Positions 41,517 to 51,999 of a stretch of DNA of 64,000 nucleotides are shown here, piece by piece. The DNA is taken from contig CAVRVW010000006.1 of the NCBI GenBank assembly GCA_963724695.1, positions 1-64,000 on the forward strand, written 5' to 3'. Under the pieces are notes generated by a model that saw only the letters and a list, made by a program, of their open reading frames with translations, was not told the origin of the DNA and did not search any database. How positions within the stretch are numbered: the first letter of the stretch is position 1; every line of letters begins with the position of its first letter. A program made the position numbers and the translations under genes. This DNA comes from CAVQFD01 sp963724695 (GTDB lineage Bacteria; Acidobacteriota; Vicinamibacteria; Vicinamibacterales; CAVVIG01).

Positions 41517-43451
41517 TCACTGCTGAGCAACCCCAGCGTCCGGACGATCGGCGGTCGCGACGAGCGCGGGCTCGTCGATCGGCTTTGGCACGGGCGGCGG
41601 CGCCTGCGACGGGAGCGGCGGCGGCAGCGGCCGGCCTTCCCGCTTGGCGAAGAACGTTTCCATCGCGTGCTTGGCGATCGGCGCCGCGCTCGACCCGTGC
41701 TCCGCGTGTTCGGCGAACACGACGCCGGCAATCTGCGGGTTGTCGCGCGGCGCGAAGAACACGAACCAGCCGTGATCCCGAAGGTCTCGATCGGTCCGGC
41801 CCGTCGCGGCCCTGCGTCCCTCGAGCGAGATCACCTGCGCGGTGCCGGTCTTGCCCGAGACATCGTAGCCGGGAATCCGGGCCCGGCCTCCGGTCCCCGC
41901 GGCGTTGACCACCAGCCACAACCCGTCGCGAATGGCGCGCACCGTATCGGGCTTCAACACGGTCGTCGATTGCGGCGCCGGCGCCGGCACCGGCTTCCAT
42001 CCCGTGCCATCGTCGACCTCGCGGAGCAGATGGGGCGTGACGCGCGTCCCGCCGTTGGCGAGCGTGGACATCATCACGGCCATCGAGATCGGGGTCACCG
42101 ACACCTGCCCCTGTCCGATCGACACCGAGATCGTCTCGCCGGGGTACCAGCGCTCGCCGGTCCGCCGCTGCTTCCACTCCGACGACGGCACGAGACCCGA
42201 CACTTCGTTCGGCAGGTCGATCCCGCTCTTCACGCCCAGACCGAGCAGCGTCGCCCACTTGTTGATGCGATCGACACCGGTCATGTTGCCGACCGTGTAG
42301 AAATACACGTTGCAGGAGCCCTCGATCGCGTGCCGCAGGTCGACCGACCCGTGGCCCCCGGGCTTCCAGCACTTGAACGAACGACCGTAGAACACGCCAG
42401 CGCCGCCGCAGTGCACGCGGAAGTCCGGCGTGATGATGCCCTCCTCGAGGGCCGCCGTCGCCACCGTCATCTTGAACGTCGAGCCCGGCGAGTATGTGCC
42501 CTGGAGCGCGCGATCGATGAGCGGACGCAGGCGATCGGTGTTGAGAGCCGACCACGTCGCGCGATCGATGCCGGCGGCGAATGTATTGGGGTCGAACGCC
42601 GGCAGGCTCGTGAACGCCAGCACTTCACCGTTCGAGGGGTCCATGAGCACGGCGGCCCCGTTGAAGCCAAAGGCCTTGAAGCTCTCCTCGACCGATCGCT
42701 GCACGTCCGCGTCGATCGTGAGGCGCAGCCGCTTCCCTTCGGTGGGGTCGAGCTCCTCGATGGTGCGAATCTCGCGCCCGACGCTGTTGACGACGACCCT
42801 CCGCGCCCCGTCCTCGCCCATGAGCAGCGTGTTGTAGATGCGCTCGAGGCCCATCTGCCCCACGATGTCGCCGCTCTTGAGCGGCCGGGGGCCGCTGCTG
42901 CTGGCCACCTGCGCGTCGCTCACTTCGCCGACGTAGCCGAACAGGTGCGCAGCCATGGACTCGGTCGAGTACCGGCGCGTCGGAACCTGTTCGACGACGA
43001 CGTCGGGGAGCTCCGAGTCCAGGCGGCGGGCCCTGACCGCCGCCACCTGCGCGCGCGTCGCGTCCTGCACGACGACGATCGGCCGATAGGCCGGCTCGCG
43101 CCGGTGCCGCTCGACGATTTCGCGCACGAGGCGCTCCTCGATGCCCGCCACCGACGCCAGCATGCGGATCGTGTGGTCGAGATCCTTGGTGTGCTCACGA
43201 ACGATGGAGATGTTGAAGGACGCCCGGTTCTGGACGAGCGCGGTGCCGTCGCGGTCGAACACCATCCCGCGCGGGGCGCGCAGGGCGAGCGTCCGCTGGT
43301 GGTTGTTCTCGGCGAGCTCCTCGAACCGGGCGTGCTGCACGACCTGCAGAACCCAGAAGCTCACCGCCAGAGCGGAGAACAGCACGATGACCCCCGCCTG
43401 GAGGATGCCCAGACGCGAGCCCACGCGACGCCGTTCTTCGTGCAGTGCCAT
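41517..43451 (-). CDS. mrdA: Penicillin-binding protein 2
   Basis: Class B transpeptidase of the elongasome, intact at 644 aa. It has one N-terminal membrane helix (LGILQAGVIVLFSALAVSFWVLQVV, about residues 14-38), the dimerisation region RAPRGMVFDRDGTALVQN and the transpeptidase domain with SxxK at residues 324-327 (STFK), SxN as SCN in IEGSCNVYFY, and KTG in VSGKTGTAQVIS. The last 40 residues are Pro-rich. Ampicillin-type beta-lactams target this family. It lies between mreD and rodA in the usual order. A 9-nt GC-rich array separates it from the upstream mreD stop. Confidence 0.97.
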   Translation of the reverse strand: MALHEERRRVGSRLGILQAGVIVLFSALAVSFWVLQVVQHARFEELAENNHQRTLALRAPRGMVFDRDGTALVQNRASFNISIVREHTKDLDHTIRMLASVAGIEERLVREIVERHRREPAYRPIVVVQDATRAQVAAVRARRLDSELPDVVVEQVPTRRYSTESMAAHLFGYVGEVSDAQVASSSGPRPLKSGDIVGQMGLERIYNTLLMGEDGARRVVVNSVGREIRTIEELDPTEGKRLRLTIDADVQRSVEESFKAFGFNGAAVLMDPSNGEVLAFTSLPAFDPNTFAAGIDRATWSALNTDRLRPLIDRALQGTYSPGSTFKMTVATAALEEGIITPDFRVHCGGAGVFYGRSFKCWKPGGHGSVDLRHAIEGSCNVYFYTVGNMTGVDRINKWATLLGLGVKSGIDLPNEVSGLVPSSEWKQRRTGERWYPGETISVSIGQGQVSVTPISMAVMMSTLANGGTRVTPHLLREVDDGTGWKPVPAPAPQSTTVLKPDTVRAIRDGLWLVVNAAGTGGRARIPGYDVSGKTGTAQVISLEGRRAATGRTDRDLRDHGWFVFFAPRDNPQIAGVVFAEHAEHGSSAAPIAKHAMETFFAKREGRPLPPPLPSQAPPPVPKPIDEPALVATADRPDAGVAQQ

Positions 43452-43520
43452 TCGTTGATACTCGGCTCCGGCCTACAGGCTCCCGGCTTCGGTTAGAACG
43501 GCCGCAGGGGTTCAGACCCG

Positions 43521-43567
43521 CCTTCCCTGCCCGACCCTCCCGACCGTCCCGACCGTCCCGCCTGCCC
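43521..43567. repeat. 9-nt GC-rich array between mreD and mrdA
   Basis: Units CCCGACCCT, CCCGACCGT, CCCGACCGT, CCCGCCTGC from 43530 to 43565, with a weaker unit before. The last bases touch the mreD stop codon (43567-43569). Confidence 0.85.
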
Positions 43568-44079
43568 TATCTCCGCAACCCCGTCCGGCCGGCCGCCCGG
43601 CGCCGCTCGACCGCCCCGGGGAGCAACTCAGCCAGCTGGAACGCCACCACCCCGATGAGGGCGTTTGCCGTGGCCTGGCCGGCCACGGCAGCGTAGGGCG
43701 TCCCGAACTCAGCCAGGTTCAGCAGCTCGTACAACCCGATAGATATCACGGCGTGCACGATCGTCGCTCCGAAAAATACGACGAACCGCGGCAGCGACTG
43801 GGCCACGATGAACTGGGTCCCGATGACCCCGGCAAAGAACCCGACCACCGTTTTTGCCATCCCGCCGATGCCGATGACGCCCGTCGACAGGGCGTCTTGC
43901 ACGATCCCCGCGAAGGTCCCTGCCAGCAGGCCCGTGACCGGCCCCGCCACGAGCGCGGCGTACACGACCACCACGAGCACCAGGTCGACGGCGACCGTGC
44001 CGCGGATGACAAACTGCGCCATGGTCGTCTGGAGCGCGATCGCCAGCGCGGTGGCGACGACGACGCCGACGGCTCTCAC
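43567..44079 (-). CDS. mreD: Rod-shape protein MreD
   Basis: A small membrane protein of the cell-elongation complex, 170 aa with five or six predicted helices (VGVVVATALAIALQTTM; VDLVLVVVVYAALVAGPVTGLLAGTFAGIVQDALS; FVVFFGATIVHAVISIGLYELL). It contains the family pattern GPVTGLLAGTFAGIVQDAL. MreD sequences diverge strongly, so position between mreC and mrdA is part of the evidence. The GTG start at 44079 overlaps the mreC stop by four bases (GTGA). Its end touches a 9-nt array. Confidence 0.92.
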   Translation of the reverse strand: MRAVGVVVATALAIALQTTMAQFVIRGTVAVDLVLVVVVYAALVAGPVTGLLAGTFAGIVQDALSTGVIGIGGMAKTVVGFFAGVIGTQFIVAQSLPRFVVFFGATIVHAVISIGLYELLNLAEFGTPYAAVAGQATANALIGVVAFQLAELLPGAVERRRAAGRTGLRR

Positions 44080-44924
44080 CGAGCGCCCTCGGCAGCCAGC
44101 TCGCGTGCTGGTGTGGGTGTGAGCACGACGAGCACCTCTTCGAGGGTCGTGAAGTCCACGGCCGGCTTCACCAGGATTTCCTTGTATCCGCCGCCGCTCC
44201 GGTCGATGCGTTCGATCCGGCCGATGACGAACCCCTTTGGAAAGATCCCGTCGATGCCCGACGTGACCACGGTGTCGCCCACGGCGAGCTCCGCGATCTC
44301 GTCTACGTACTCCATCCGCAGCAGCCCGTCCCCGCGTCCCGTCACGACTCCCTGGGCGCGCGAACGCTCCACGAGGGAGCCGGCCGCGGCGTTCCGGTCG
44401 ATCAGCAGCTGCACCTTGGACGCGCGCGCGGTCGGCGACACGACGCGGCCGACGATGCCTGTCGGGGCGATGACCGCCATGTCGGTCAGAAGACCCTGCT
44501 GCGATCCCTTGTCGATGGTCAACGTCCGGAACTCCGGCGCCACGCTCGACGCGATGACCTCCGCGGCGGTCGTCTGCAGCTCCGTGCGGCCACGGAGCTC
44601 GAGCAGGCGCTCGAACCCGCGGCTCCGGTCCGCGAGCGCTCGCTGTTCCTGCAGCTCCACTTCAACGTCGGCCAGCCGCTGGCGAAGCTTCTCGTTCTCC
44701 TCCCGCACGCCCCGGAGCCCCACATAGCCGGCCCAGACCTGACGCGTGCCCGAGACGACGGACCACGCGCCCCGCTGCACCTCGGAGAACAGGCCGAACG
44801 TGACCTCTTCGAGCACCGGCACGCCGCGGCTCGAGCTCACCTGCGCCGAAATCAGCACCACGTGCCCCACCATGACGGCGAGGAACAGGTAGCCGGCACG
44901 CTGGCGGATATCGAGGAGTGCCAC
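44076..44924 (-). CDS. mreC: Rod-shape protein MreC
   Basis: A periplasmic scaffold of the elongasome, 282 aa. It has one N-terminal helix (RAGYLFLAVMVGHVVLISAQV), then a coiled coil (LRGVREENEKLRQRLADVEVELQEQRALADRS) that mediates dimerisation. The paired beta-barrels carry VIASSVAPEFRTLTIDKGSQQGLLTDMAVIAPTGIVGRV, DRNAAAGSLVERSRAQGVVTG and GDTVVTSGIDGIFPKGFVIG. All are standard. It starts 43 nt after the mreB stop and is coupled to mreD. Confidence 0.95.
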   Translation of the reverse strand: MALLDIRQRAGYLFLAVMVGHVVLISAQVSSSRGVPVLEEVTFGLFSEVQRGAWSVVSGTRQVWAGYVGLRGVREENEKLRQRLADVEVELQEQRALADRSRGFERLLELRGRTELQTTAAEVIASSVAPEFRTLTIDKGSQQGLLTDMAVIAPTGIVGRVVSPTARASKVQLLIDRNAAAGSLVERSRAQGVVTGRGDGLLRMEYVDEIAELAVGDTVVTSGIDGIFPKGFVIGRIERIDRSGGGYKEILVKPAVDFTTLEEVLVVLTPTPARELAAEGAR

Positions 44925-44967
44925 GGTCAGGGACCGTCTTCTTCGTGAGACTCCTTCGTGTGCTTGC

Positions 44968-45994
44968 TCAGTCGATGGAGATCTTCCGCAGCAGGTTGAA
45001 GTCGGACAGCATCTTGCCGGCGCCGAGCACGACCGACGACAGCGGATCCTCGGCCATCGCCAGCGGCAGCCCGGTCTCTTCGCGCAGCCGCTTGTCCAGG
45101 TTCTTGAGGAGCGAGCCGCCGCCGGTCAGCACGATCCCGCGGTCCACGATGTCGGCAGAGAGCTCCGGCGGCGTGCGCTCGAGCGCCACACGGACGGCGT
45201 CGACGATGACGTTGACGGTCTCGGCCAGCGCCTCGCGGATCTCCTCGTCGCTGATGGTGATCGTCTTCGGCACCCCTTCGATGAGATGCCGCCCCTTGAT
45301 CTCCATCGTCATCTTCTCGTCGAGCGGGAAGGCGGAGCCGATCTCCATCTTGATCGGCCTCGGCCGTGCGCTCGCCGATGAGCAGGTTGTACGTCTTCTT
45401 GATGTACTGGATGATCGCCTCGTCCATCTCGTTGCCGGCCACGCGCACCGCTTTGCTGTACACGATGCCCGCGAGCGAGATGACGGCGATGTCGGTGGTG
45501 CCGCCGCCGATGTCCACGATCATGTTGCCCGAAGGTTCGGTGATCGGCATGCCGGCGCCGATCGCCGCCGCCATGGCCTCTTCCACCAGGTGCACTTCGC
45601 TGGCCTTGGCGCGGTACGCGCTGTCCTTGACGGCCCGCTTCTCCACCTGCGTGATCTCCGATGGCACGCCGATGACGATGCGCGGCCGCACCCACACGTT
45701 CCGGTTGTGGGCCTTCTTGATGAAGTAGGTCAGCATCTTCTCGGTGACCTCGAAGTCCGCAATGACTCCGTCCTTCATCGGCTTGATGGCCACGATGTTG
45801 CCGGGCGTCCGGCCGAGCATGTCCTTCGCGTCCTTGCCGACTGCCTCGACGCGGCCGTTCACCTTGTTGATGGCGACAATCGAGGGCTCGTTGACGACGA
45901 TGCCCTTGCCGCGCGCGTAGACGCAGGTGTTGGCGGTGCCGAGATCGATGGCCAGATCACTCGAGAACAACGAGAGCATCGAACGAAGACTCAA
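44968..45994 (-). CDS. mreB: Rod-shape-determining protein MreB, one frameshift
   Basis: A bacterial actin that guides peptidoglycan synthesis. It has phosphate-1 LAIDLGTANTCVYARGKGIVV, IVIGVPSEITQVEKRAVKDSA, phosphate-2 NMIVDIGGGTTDIAVISLAG and GNEMDEAIIQYIKKTYNLLIGERTAEAI. After one extra base near 45357 it continues IKMEIGSAFPLDEKMTMEIKGR, ERTPPELSADIVDRGIVLTGGGSLLKNLDKRL. Normal length of about 342 aa after correction. I use TTG 45994 because AAGGAG lies seven bases upstream. ATG 45979, giving MLSLFSSDLAIDL, is the alternative. First gene of the rod operon. Confidence 0.97.
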
Positions 45995-46088
45995 TCGGAC
46001 ACTCCTTGTGCGTGGAGACGAAGCGCGGCGGCTGACCGTGGCGTGAGAACACGTGTGAACTTCTGTGAACCCCGGACGGTCGGCCCGC

Positions 46089-46110
46089 GGAGGCGACGGA
46101 ACCCGCCTCC
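46089..46110 (-). terminator. Hairpin downstream of the diguanylate cyclase gene
   Basis: GGAGGCG and CGCCTCC form a 7-bp stem with an 8-nt loop, 15 bases after the cyclase stop and before mreB. No T-run follows, so the terminator role is tentative. Confidence 0.4.
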
Positions 46111-46124
46111 ACCAGCCGGCCTAT

Positions 46125-47272
46125 TTATCGGCGGGAGCGCGCGGCCTGAATGCCGTTCTTGCCGCGATCCTTCACTTGGTACATGGCCGTGTCGGCCGCC
46201 TGCACCAGCTCTTCGGCAGACGACGGCGGCGTCGGGCAGCGTCGACACGCCGACCGACGCCGTCAGCCGGATGTTCAGACCTTCGCTCTCGAGGAAATGA
46301 TGGGCGGCGATCCGCTCGCGGACGCGCTCGCCGACCGCGAAGGCGCCTTCGCCGCCCGTATCGGGCAGCACGATGGCGAATTCGTCGCCCCCGAAGCGCG
46401 CCACCACGTCGGTCTCGCGCGCGCTCACCTTGATGACGGCGGCCGCCTCCACCAGCGCCCGGCTGCCGCACAGGTGGCCGTGGCGGTCGTTGATGCGACT
46501 TGAAGCCGTCGAGGTCCATGAACAGGAGCGAGAGCGGCCGCCCGCTACGAGAGGCCCGCTTCGTCTCTCGCCTCAGCACCTGGTTCAGGTACCGCGAGTT
46601 GTAGAGATGGGTCAGATCGTCGGTCACCGAGAGGGCCTCTGCCCGCTTGAGCTGAAGCGCGTTGTCGAGGACGCCCGCCACCGGCTCGAGCAGCACCCGC
46701 ATCGCGCTGAGCATGGCCGGAGACAGCCTGGGCTCGCGCGACGAAGGCATGCGGTCAATCGCCACGAGCGCCCCCACCCGAACCCCGCGGCTCGTCAGCG
46801 GAAAGGCGAGGACGGTCGCTGTGGCCTCGTCGGGAATCCGGGAGTCCCTGGCGAGGTCGGCCGTCACGAACTCGGCGCCGCCCTCCATGACCCAGTGTGC
46901 AATCTTGTAGACCGCGGGGCCCAGGTGCGCGTGCAGGCCGCGGTCCGCGAGCACGGACAGCTGGCCCGACAAGTCCGACGACACCAGGGCCCAGCACGGC
47001 GCGGGAACCCAGCTGGCCGAGCGCTCGACGACAAGCTCGGCAATCCGCGTGGGTTCGAGGCTGGTGTTCACCGCCCGAACGATGTCGACCAAGGCCTCGC
47101 GCCGCTCGAGACGGCTCCGAAGCGCACGCTGGAACGCCCGCAGGCGCGCAGCCAGGTCGAGGCTCGCCGCCTGCGACGACCCGGCGACACGGCGCGGCTT
47201 CGCCACGCGCGCCGAGGCGCTGGCGCGCCGGCGGTTGTCGGACAAACGGGTCACTCGCCCTGCTGGAGACAT
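46125..47272 (-). CDS. GAF-GGDEF diguanylate cyclase, two frameshifts
   Basis: Makes cyclic-di-GMP from two GTP. The basic N-terminus leads into a GAF-like sensor (LVDIVRAVNTSLEPTRIAELVVERSASWV, FPLTSRGVRVGALVAIDRM). The cyclase domain begins LSVTDDLTHLYNSRYLNQVL and LLFMDLDGFK. One extra base near 46498 shifts the frame; it then reads INDRHGHLCGSRALVEAAAVIK and VVARFGGDEFAIVLPD, with an intact GGDEF site. An inhibitory RxxD (RETD) lies five residues before it. A second indel near 46226 leads to SSAEELVQAADTAMYQVKDRGKNG and a stop at 46125. Located just upstream of mreB on the same strand. Confidence 0.9.
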
Positions 47273-47405
47273 GCTTTCGAGCGCCGGGCAAAGGCCCGGA
47301 CCGCTAAGTTGCTCTATACACAGCAAATATACCACACGGTCCCTCCTTCGAGGCTTGCCTCCCCACAACCTCCTGGCATACGATCACCGTTTCCGAGGAA
47401 CCCTC

Positions 47406-49334
47406 ATGACGATGCTCGATCGGATGCGCCGGCACCGGAACTGGCTCAAGTGGAGCCTGGGGCTGGTCTGTCTGGCGTTTGTAATTTTCTACATTCCGGA
47501 CTTCCTGCAGACGCCGACCACGGATCTCGCCGCGACTGACACGGTCGCCGTCGTCGAGGGGCAGGAGATCTCGGGCAACGAGTTCCGCCGGACGTACCAG
47601 GCCCAGATGCAGGCCTACCGGCAGCAGTTCGGCGGGCAGATGAGCGATCAGCTGCTGAAGCAGCTGGGCGTCGACCAGCAGATCCTCCAGCAGATGGTCG
47701 ACGAGCGCGCCGCGCTGGCGGAGGCGATGCGCGTCGGCCTGACCGTCGACGACGAAGAAGTGAAGCAGCGCATCCTCTCGTATCCGGCCTTTCAGGAAAA
47801 CGGCGCGTTCATCGGCGAGCAGCGCTATCGCCAGATCCTCGGCATGCAGCGGCCGCCCCTCAGCACGCAGGAGTTCGAAGAGGGGATCCGGCGCTGCGTT
47901 GCTCGTCGACAAGCTGCAGAAGTCGATTACCGAGTGGCTGTCGGTGACCGACAAGGAGCTCGAGTCCGAATACCGTCGCCGGAACGACAAGGTCAAGCTC
48001 GCGGTGGTGACGTTCCCGGTGGACAGCTTCCTCCCGGACGTGACGGCGACCGACGCCGAGATCGCGACGCACTTCGAGTCCAAGCAGGAAGATTTCCGCG
48101 TGCCGGAAAAGCGAAAGCTTCGCTACGTGCTCGTGGACACGCAGGAAATGCGCACCAGGATCGTCGTGCCCCAGGCCGACATCGAGCGGGCGTACAACGA
48201 CAACTTCGACCAGTACTCGATCGCCGGATCAGCTGCGCGCGAGCCATATCCTGTTCCGGCTCGAGGGGAAGGACGAAGCGACCGTCCGGGCGCAGGCCGA
48301 GGCCGTGTTGAAAGAGGCTCGAAGGCGCGGCGCGATTTCGCGGCGCTCGCCCAGAAGCATTCGCAGGACGAGTCGAACGCCAAGACCGGCGGCGATCTGG
48401 ACCTGTTCGGCCGCGGACGCATGGTGCCGGAATTCGACACCGTGGCCTTCGCGATGGAAGCCGGCCAGATCAGCGACGTCGTGAAGACGGAGTACGGCTT
48501 CCACATCATCAAGCTGACCGAGAAGAAGTTCCAGGCGCGGTCAAGCCGATCGACGAGGTCCGGGCCCAGTTGACCGAGCAGCTCGCGATGGAGCGCGCCC
48601 AGACGCAAGCGGCGAACCAGGCCGACGCCCTTGCCAAGCAGGTGACGCGACCGACCGATCTCGACCACGCCGCAACGGCGCTCGGGCTGACGGTGCAGGA
48701 CTCCGGCTTCTTCGCGCGCGAGGAGCCCGTCCTCGGCCTCGGGATGGCGCCGGAAATCAACTCGCGCGTTTTCGGCCTGGAGCAGGACCAGGTGACCGGC
48801 GTCCTCCCCACGTCGCGCGGGTTCGTCGTCGGCGCCGTCGTCGCCAGACAGGAGCCGTACATCCCGAAGCTCGACGAGGTGAAGGAGAAGGTCCGGCAAG
48901 TCGTCCTGCGCGAAAAAGCGCGGGAGATGGCCCGTCAGCGCGCGACCGAGCTGGCCACCAAGGTCAAAGGGGCGGCGGACTTCGAGCGCGCAGCCAAGGC
49001 CGCCGGCGCCGAGCCGCAGACGACCGAGCTCATCACCCGCGACTCGCCGATCCCGAACCTGGGCGTCGCCTCGTCCGTCATCGACGCCGCCTTCGCCCTG
49101 CCGCTCGGCGCCGTCAGCGACGCCATCGCCACCGATGCCGGCGCGGCCGTGCTCAAGGTGGTCGAGAAGCAGGAAGTGACGCCGATTGAAGTGACGTCGA
49201 ACAAGGACCGCTTCCGCGAAGAGATGCTCGCCGACCGGCGCAACCGTTTCTTCAGCGCCTACATGGTCAAGGCGAAGCAGAAGATGAAGATCGAGGTCAA
49301 TCGAGAAGCGCTGCAGAGGGTCAGCGGAACTTAG
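47406..49334 (+). CDS. PpiD/SurA-like peptidyl-prolyl isomerase, about four frameshifts
   Basis: A membrane-anchored periplasmic foldase, about 640 aa. Residues 1-35 contain one helix (WLKWSLGLVCLAFVIFYIP). The SurA-type N-domain follows: AVVEGQEISGNEFRRTYQAQMQAYRQQFGGQMSDQLLKQLG, LPLSTQEF-like EEGIRR. Indels near 47897, 48230, 48335 and 48541 split the rest. The parvulin domain is recognised by ASHILFRLEG, DFAALAQKHSQDESNAKTGGDLDLFGRGRMVPEFDTVAFAMEAGQISDVVKTEYGFHIIKL. A second, inactive parvulin-like part lies in the intact C-terminal 250 codons. Assists folding of exported proteins. Converges with sppA over an array. Confidence 0.9.
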
Positions 49335-49409
49335 GATTGGGGATTAAGGGACTGAGGGAATCCAATCCCTGAATCCAATCCCTGAATCCCAAGTCCCTCA
49401 ATCCTCAAT
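49331..49409. repeat. Inverted 8-nt array at the convergent ppiD-like / sppA junction
   Basis: The left arm has TAGGATTG, GGGATTAA, GGGACTGA, GGGAATCC. The right arm carries AATCCCTG-type copies (for example 49364-49371, 49378-49387) and CCCTCAATCC. It covers everything between the two stop codons and starts with the TAG of the first gene. Units are more degenerate than in other arrays. Confidence 0.8.
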
Positions 49410-51198
49410 TCATCGCAGGAGCCTGAAGGGCATCATCGCGAGCGCTTCGCCTCGCCTGAACATCGAGAACGGGCCGCGAAGCGCGCGCAGCGCGTCCCGT
49501 TCGGCCGTCGAAAGATTCGCCGACAACCAGGCCGACACGGCGAGGCTCTCGCTCTGGGGCGACAGCTGCTCCGACAGCAGCTCGTAGAAGCTGCGGGGCG
49601 CCGGGAACGCCACGATTTCGACGTCGCTCTCCTCGGCAATCTTGGCGCGCGCCTTGGCGATGGCAATCGCCTGCGCCAGGCCGCCGATCTCGTCGACCAG
49701 GCCGTTCTCCTTGGCCTGGCTGCCGGTCCACACGCGCCCCTGCGCCAGCTGATCGATCTTCTCCGGCGTGCTGCGGCGCGAAGCCGCGGCCTTCTCGACG
49801 AAGTCGTTGTAGAAGTCCCGCAGCTGCTCCTGGAGCTTGGCGACCTCGTCCGGGTTGTACAGGCCGTGCAGGCGAGTCCATCTCCGCATGCCGGCCGATG
49901 CTCGTGGTCTCGATGTTCGCCCCCAACTTCCCGTAGACGCCGCCCGTGACGAACTTGCCGCCGAAGATACCGATCGACCCGGTCAGCGTGGACGGCTGGG
50001 CCACGATGACGTCGGCCGGCATGGCGATGTAGTAGCCGCCGGACGCGGCCAGATCCGACATGGACGCGACAATCGGCCTCGGATTGAGGCCGGCTTTCTC
50101 GCGCATCAGCTCGCGCCAGACCGCATCCGACGCCGATGCGGATCCTCCCGGGCTGTCGATGCGCAGCACGATGGCGCGCACCGAGCTGTCGCGCCGCGCC
50201 GCGCGAATATGCTCGATGAGCGTGTCCGAACCCACGACCGCGCCGTTGACCGGGTCGAAGCCGCTCTTCCCGTTGACGATGGCGCCGGCGGCATAGACGA
50301 GAGCGATGCGCGGTCCGCGGTTGAGGCCGAGCGACGCCAGACTCACCTGTCCATACTGCTCGCCGGACACTACGGCCCGGGGCGAGGGACTGTCGTCTCC
50401 GCCGCTGGCCTTCCTCAACTCGTCGGTGACCTGATCCTCGTAGGCCACGCCGTCCACGAGCCCCGCGCCGAGCGCCGCCTCGGGCAGGAACGGCCCGAGA
50501 TCGATCAGCGTCCGGACATCCGCCGCGCTCTTGTTCCGCGCCTCGGCCACCGTGGTCACGATCGTCTCGTAGAGCGCGTGGTTGAGCGAGGTGCTCATCT
50601 CGCGGTGGGTCGCGGTCAGCGTCTTCTCGGTGAACTGGTTGGGCGCGCTCTTATAAGCGCCGATGTGGTGGAGATCAGGGTAGGCGCCGACCCAGTCCAG
50701 CGTTCCGCGAAGGAAGAGCTCGTACGTAGCGACGCCAACGAGCTGGAGGGGGCTCGACGGCATCAGGAAGACTTTGTCCGCAGCGCTGGCCAGGTAGTAG
50801 TCCTGGTCGCCGCCGTACTCCAGGTACGCGTAGACCGGCTTCCCCGATTCGCGGAAGTCCACGACCGCGCCTCGAAGCTCCTGCACCTTGCCCCAGTACG
50901 GCGTCGCGAACCCGGTCGGCTTCAGCAGCACGGCCTTGATCCGCGGGTCGTTCTTGGCCTTGCGCAGCACCTCGACCGTCGCTCGGAGCGTCGGCGTCCG
51001 CGAGCCGCTCACGTACGACACGACATCGTCCGGCGCGGTCTCGGAGAGGTCGCCGCCGATTCGCAACACGAGCGTTGCGTCGTCGGGGATGGCCGGCTCG
51101 CCGCCGAGGAGCAGAAACAACACCACGCTCGCCACGATCGAAGCGGCGAACACAATGCCGAGCAGCGTGATGACGAAACCGAAGATGCGCCGGACCAT
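49410..51198 (-). CDS. sppA: Signal peptide peptidase SppA (long form), one frameshift
   Basis: A membrane-bound serine protease that degrades cleaved signal peptides. One N-terminal helix (FGFVITLLGIVFAASIVASVVLFLLL), then two crotonase-like domains, as in the 67-kDa form. The catalytic lysine is in HHIGAYKSAPNQFTEKTLT and the nucleophilic serine in VASMSDLAASGGYYIAMPADVIVAQPSTLTGSIGIFGG. One indel near 49880 splits off the final 155 codons (GLYNPDEVAKLQEQLRDFYNDFV, GRVWTGSQAKENGLVDEIGGL). The start at ATG 51198 is supported by GGAGG seven bases upstream. Only 16 bases separate it from the divergent DUF481 gene. Confidence 0.94.
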
Positions 51199-51214
51199 CT
51201 GGTATCCTCCGATC

Positions 51215-51997
51215 ATGAGTATAGCGACGACGTTCAGTGAATCCCGCGTGCGCCTGGTGGGCGCCGCGCTTTTCATGCTGAGCTCAGCTGGGTCAGCCGA
51301 GGCGCAGCCCGCCCCTGCCCCGCCGCCGCCCCTCTGGGACAGTCAGATCGGTGCCGCCTTCGTCGGGACCAGCGGGAACACGGACACGTCGACCTTCGGG
51401 GCGGACTTCGTGGTCAACCGCCGATGGCCGGTCTGGCTGATCACGGCGACGGCGGCGGCCATACGCGCGAGCGACGAAGGCGAGACCACCGCCGAGCGGT
51501 ATCTGGCGACGTTCCGCGGCGATCGGCGGCTGTCGTCGTTCCTGAGCCTGACCGCAGGAGAGAAGGCCGAACGCGACGAGCTTTCCGGGATGTCCTACAG
51601 GAACATCGCCGACACCGGTTTATCGTGGGCGCTGCTCAACCGGCCGCAATGGATCCTCGAAGGGCTGACCTCGATAGCCTGGCTGTACGAGGATCCCGTG
51701 GTGGGTACCGAGACGCACAGCCCCGCCGGCGTGTTCCAGCTTCTGAGCAAGATACCCTTCTCGACCGACGCCGACACCACGCAGCGGTTTACCTACTACC
51801 CGAACTTCAAGGACTCGTCGGCGTACCGGTCCGAAGCGGAGATCACGGCGCAGGCGGCGCTGAACAGCCGCTTCGCGCTGAAGTTCGGCTACCGATGGCG
51901 GTTCTCGAACGAGCCGGTGTTCGGGTTCGAGAAGACCGACAGCACGACGACGGCGTCGGTGGTCGTCAAGTGGCGCTCGGCCGCCGACGCCCCTTAA
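51215..51997 (+). CDS. DUF481-family outer-membrane protein
   Basis: A 260-residue protein with a signal peptide (LVGAALFMLSSAGSAEAQ) and a beta-barrel body of the DUF481 (salt-stress-induced outer membrane protein) family: WDSQIGAAFVGTSGNTDTSTFGADFVVNRR, TTAERYLATFRGDRRLSSFLSLTAGEKAERDELSGMSYRNIADTGLSW and a final FALKFGYRWRFSNEPVFGFEKTDSTTTASVVVKW. The last strand ends in an aromatic/aliphatic pattern suited to BAM insertion. Function unknown. It is divergent from sppA with almost no space for a promoter; the actual start could be a later GTG just before the signal peptide's hydrophobic core. Confidence 0.85.
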   Translation: MSIATTFSESRVRLVGAALFMLSSAGSAEAQPAPAPPPPLWDSQIGAAFVGTSGNTDTSTFGADFVVNRRWPVWLITATAAAIRASDEGETTAERYLATFRGDRRLSSFLSLTAGEKAERDELSGMSYRNIADTGLSWALLNRPQWILEGLTSIAWLYEDPVVGTETHSPAGVFQLLSKIPFSTDADTTQRFTYYPNFKDSSAYRSEAEITAQAALNSRFALKFGYRWRFSNEPVFGFEKTDSTTTASVVVKWRSAADAP

Positions 51998-51999
51998 GT

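Noticed and set aside
41421..43496. A 691-codon plus-strand frame opposite mrdA
   Set aside because: Pure antisense shadow of penicillin-binding protein 2, with no recognisable domain.
45340..45370. Programmed frameshifting in mreB and other split genes
   Set aside because: Sites share no slippery heptamer or downstream structure, directions differ, and split genes belong to families never known to use frameshifting. Sequencing error is simpler.
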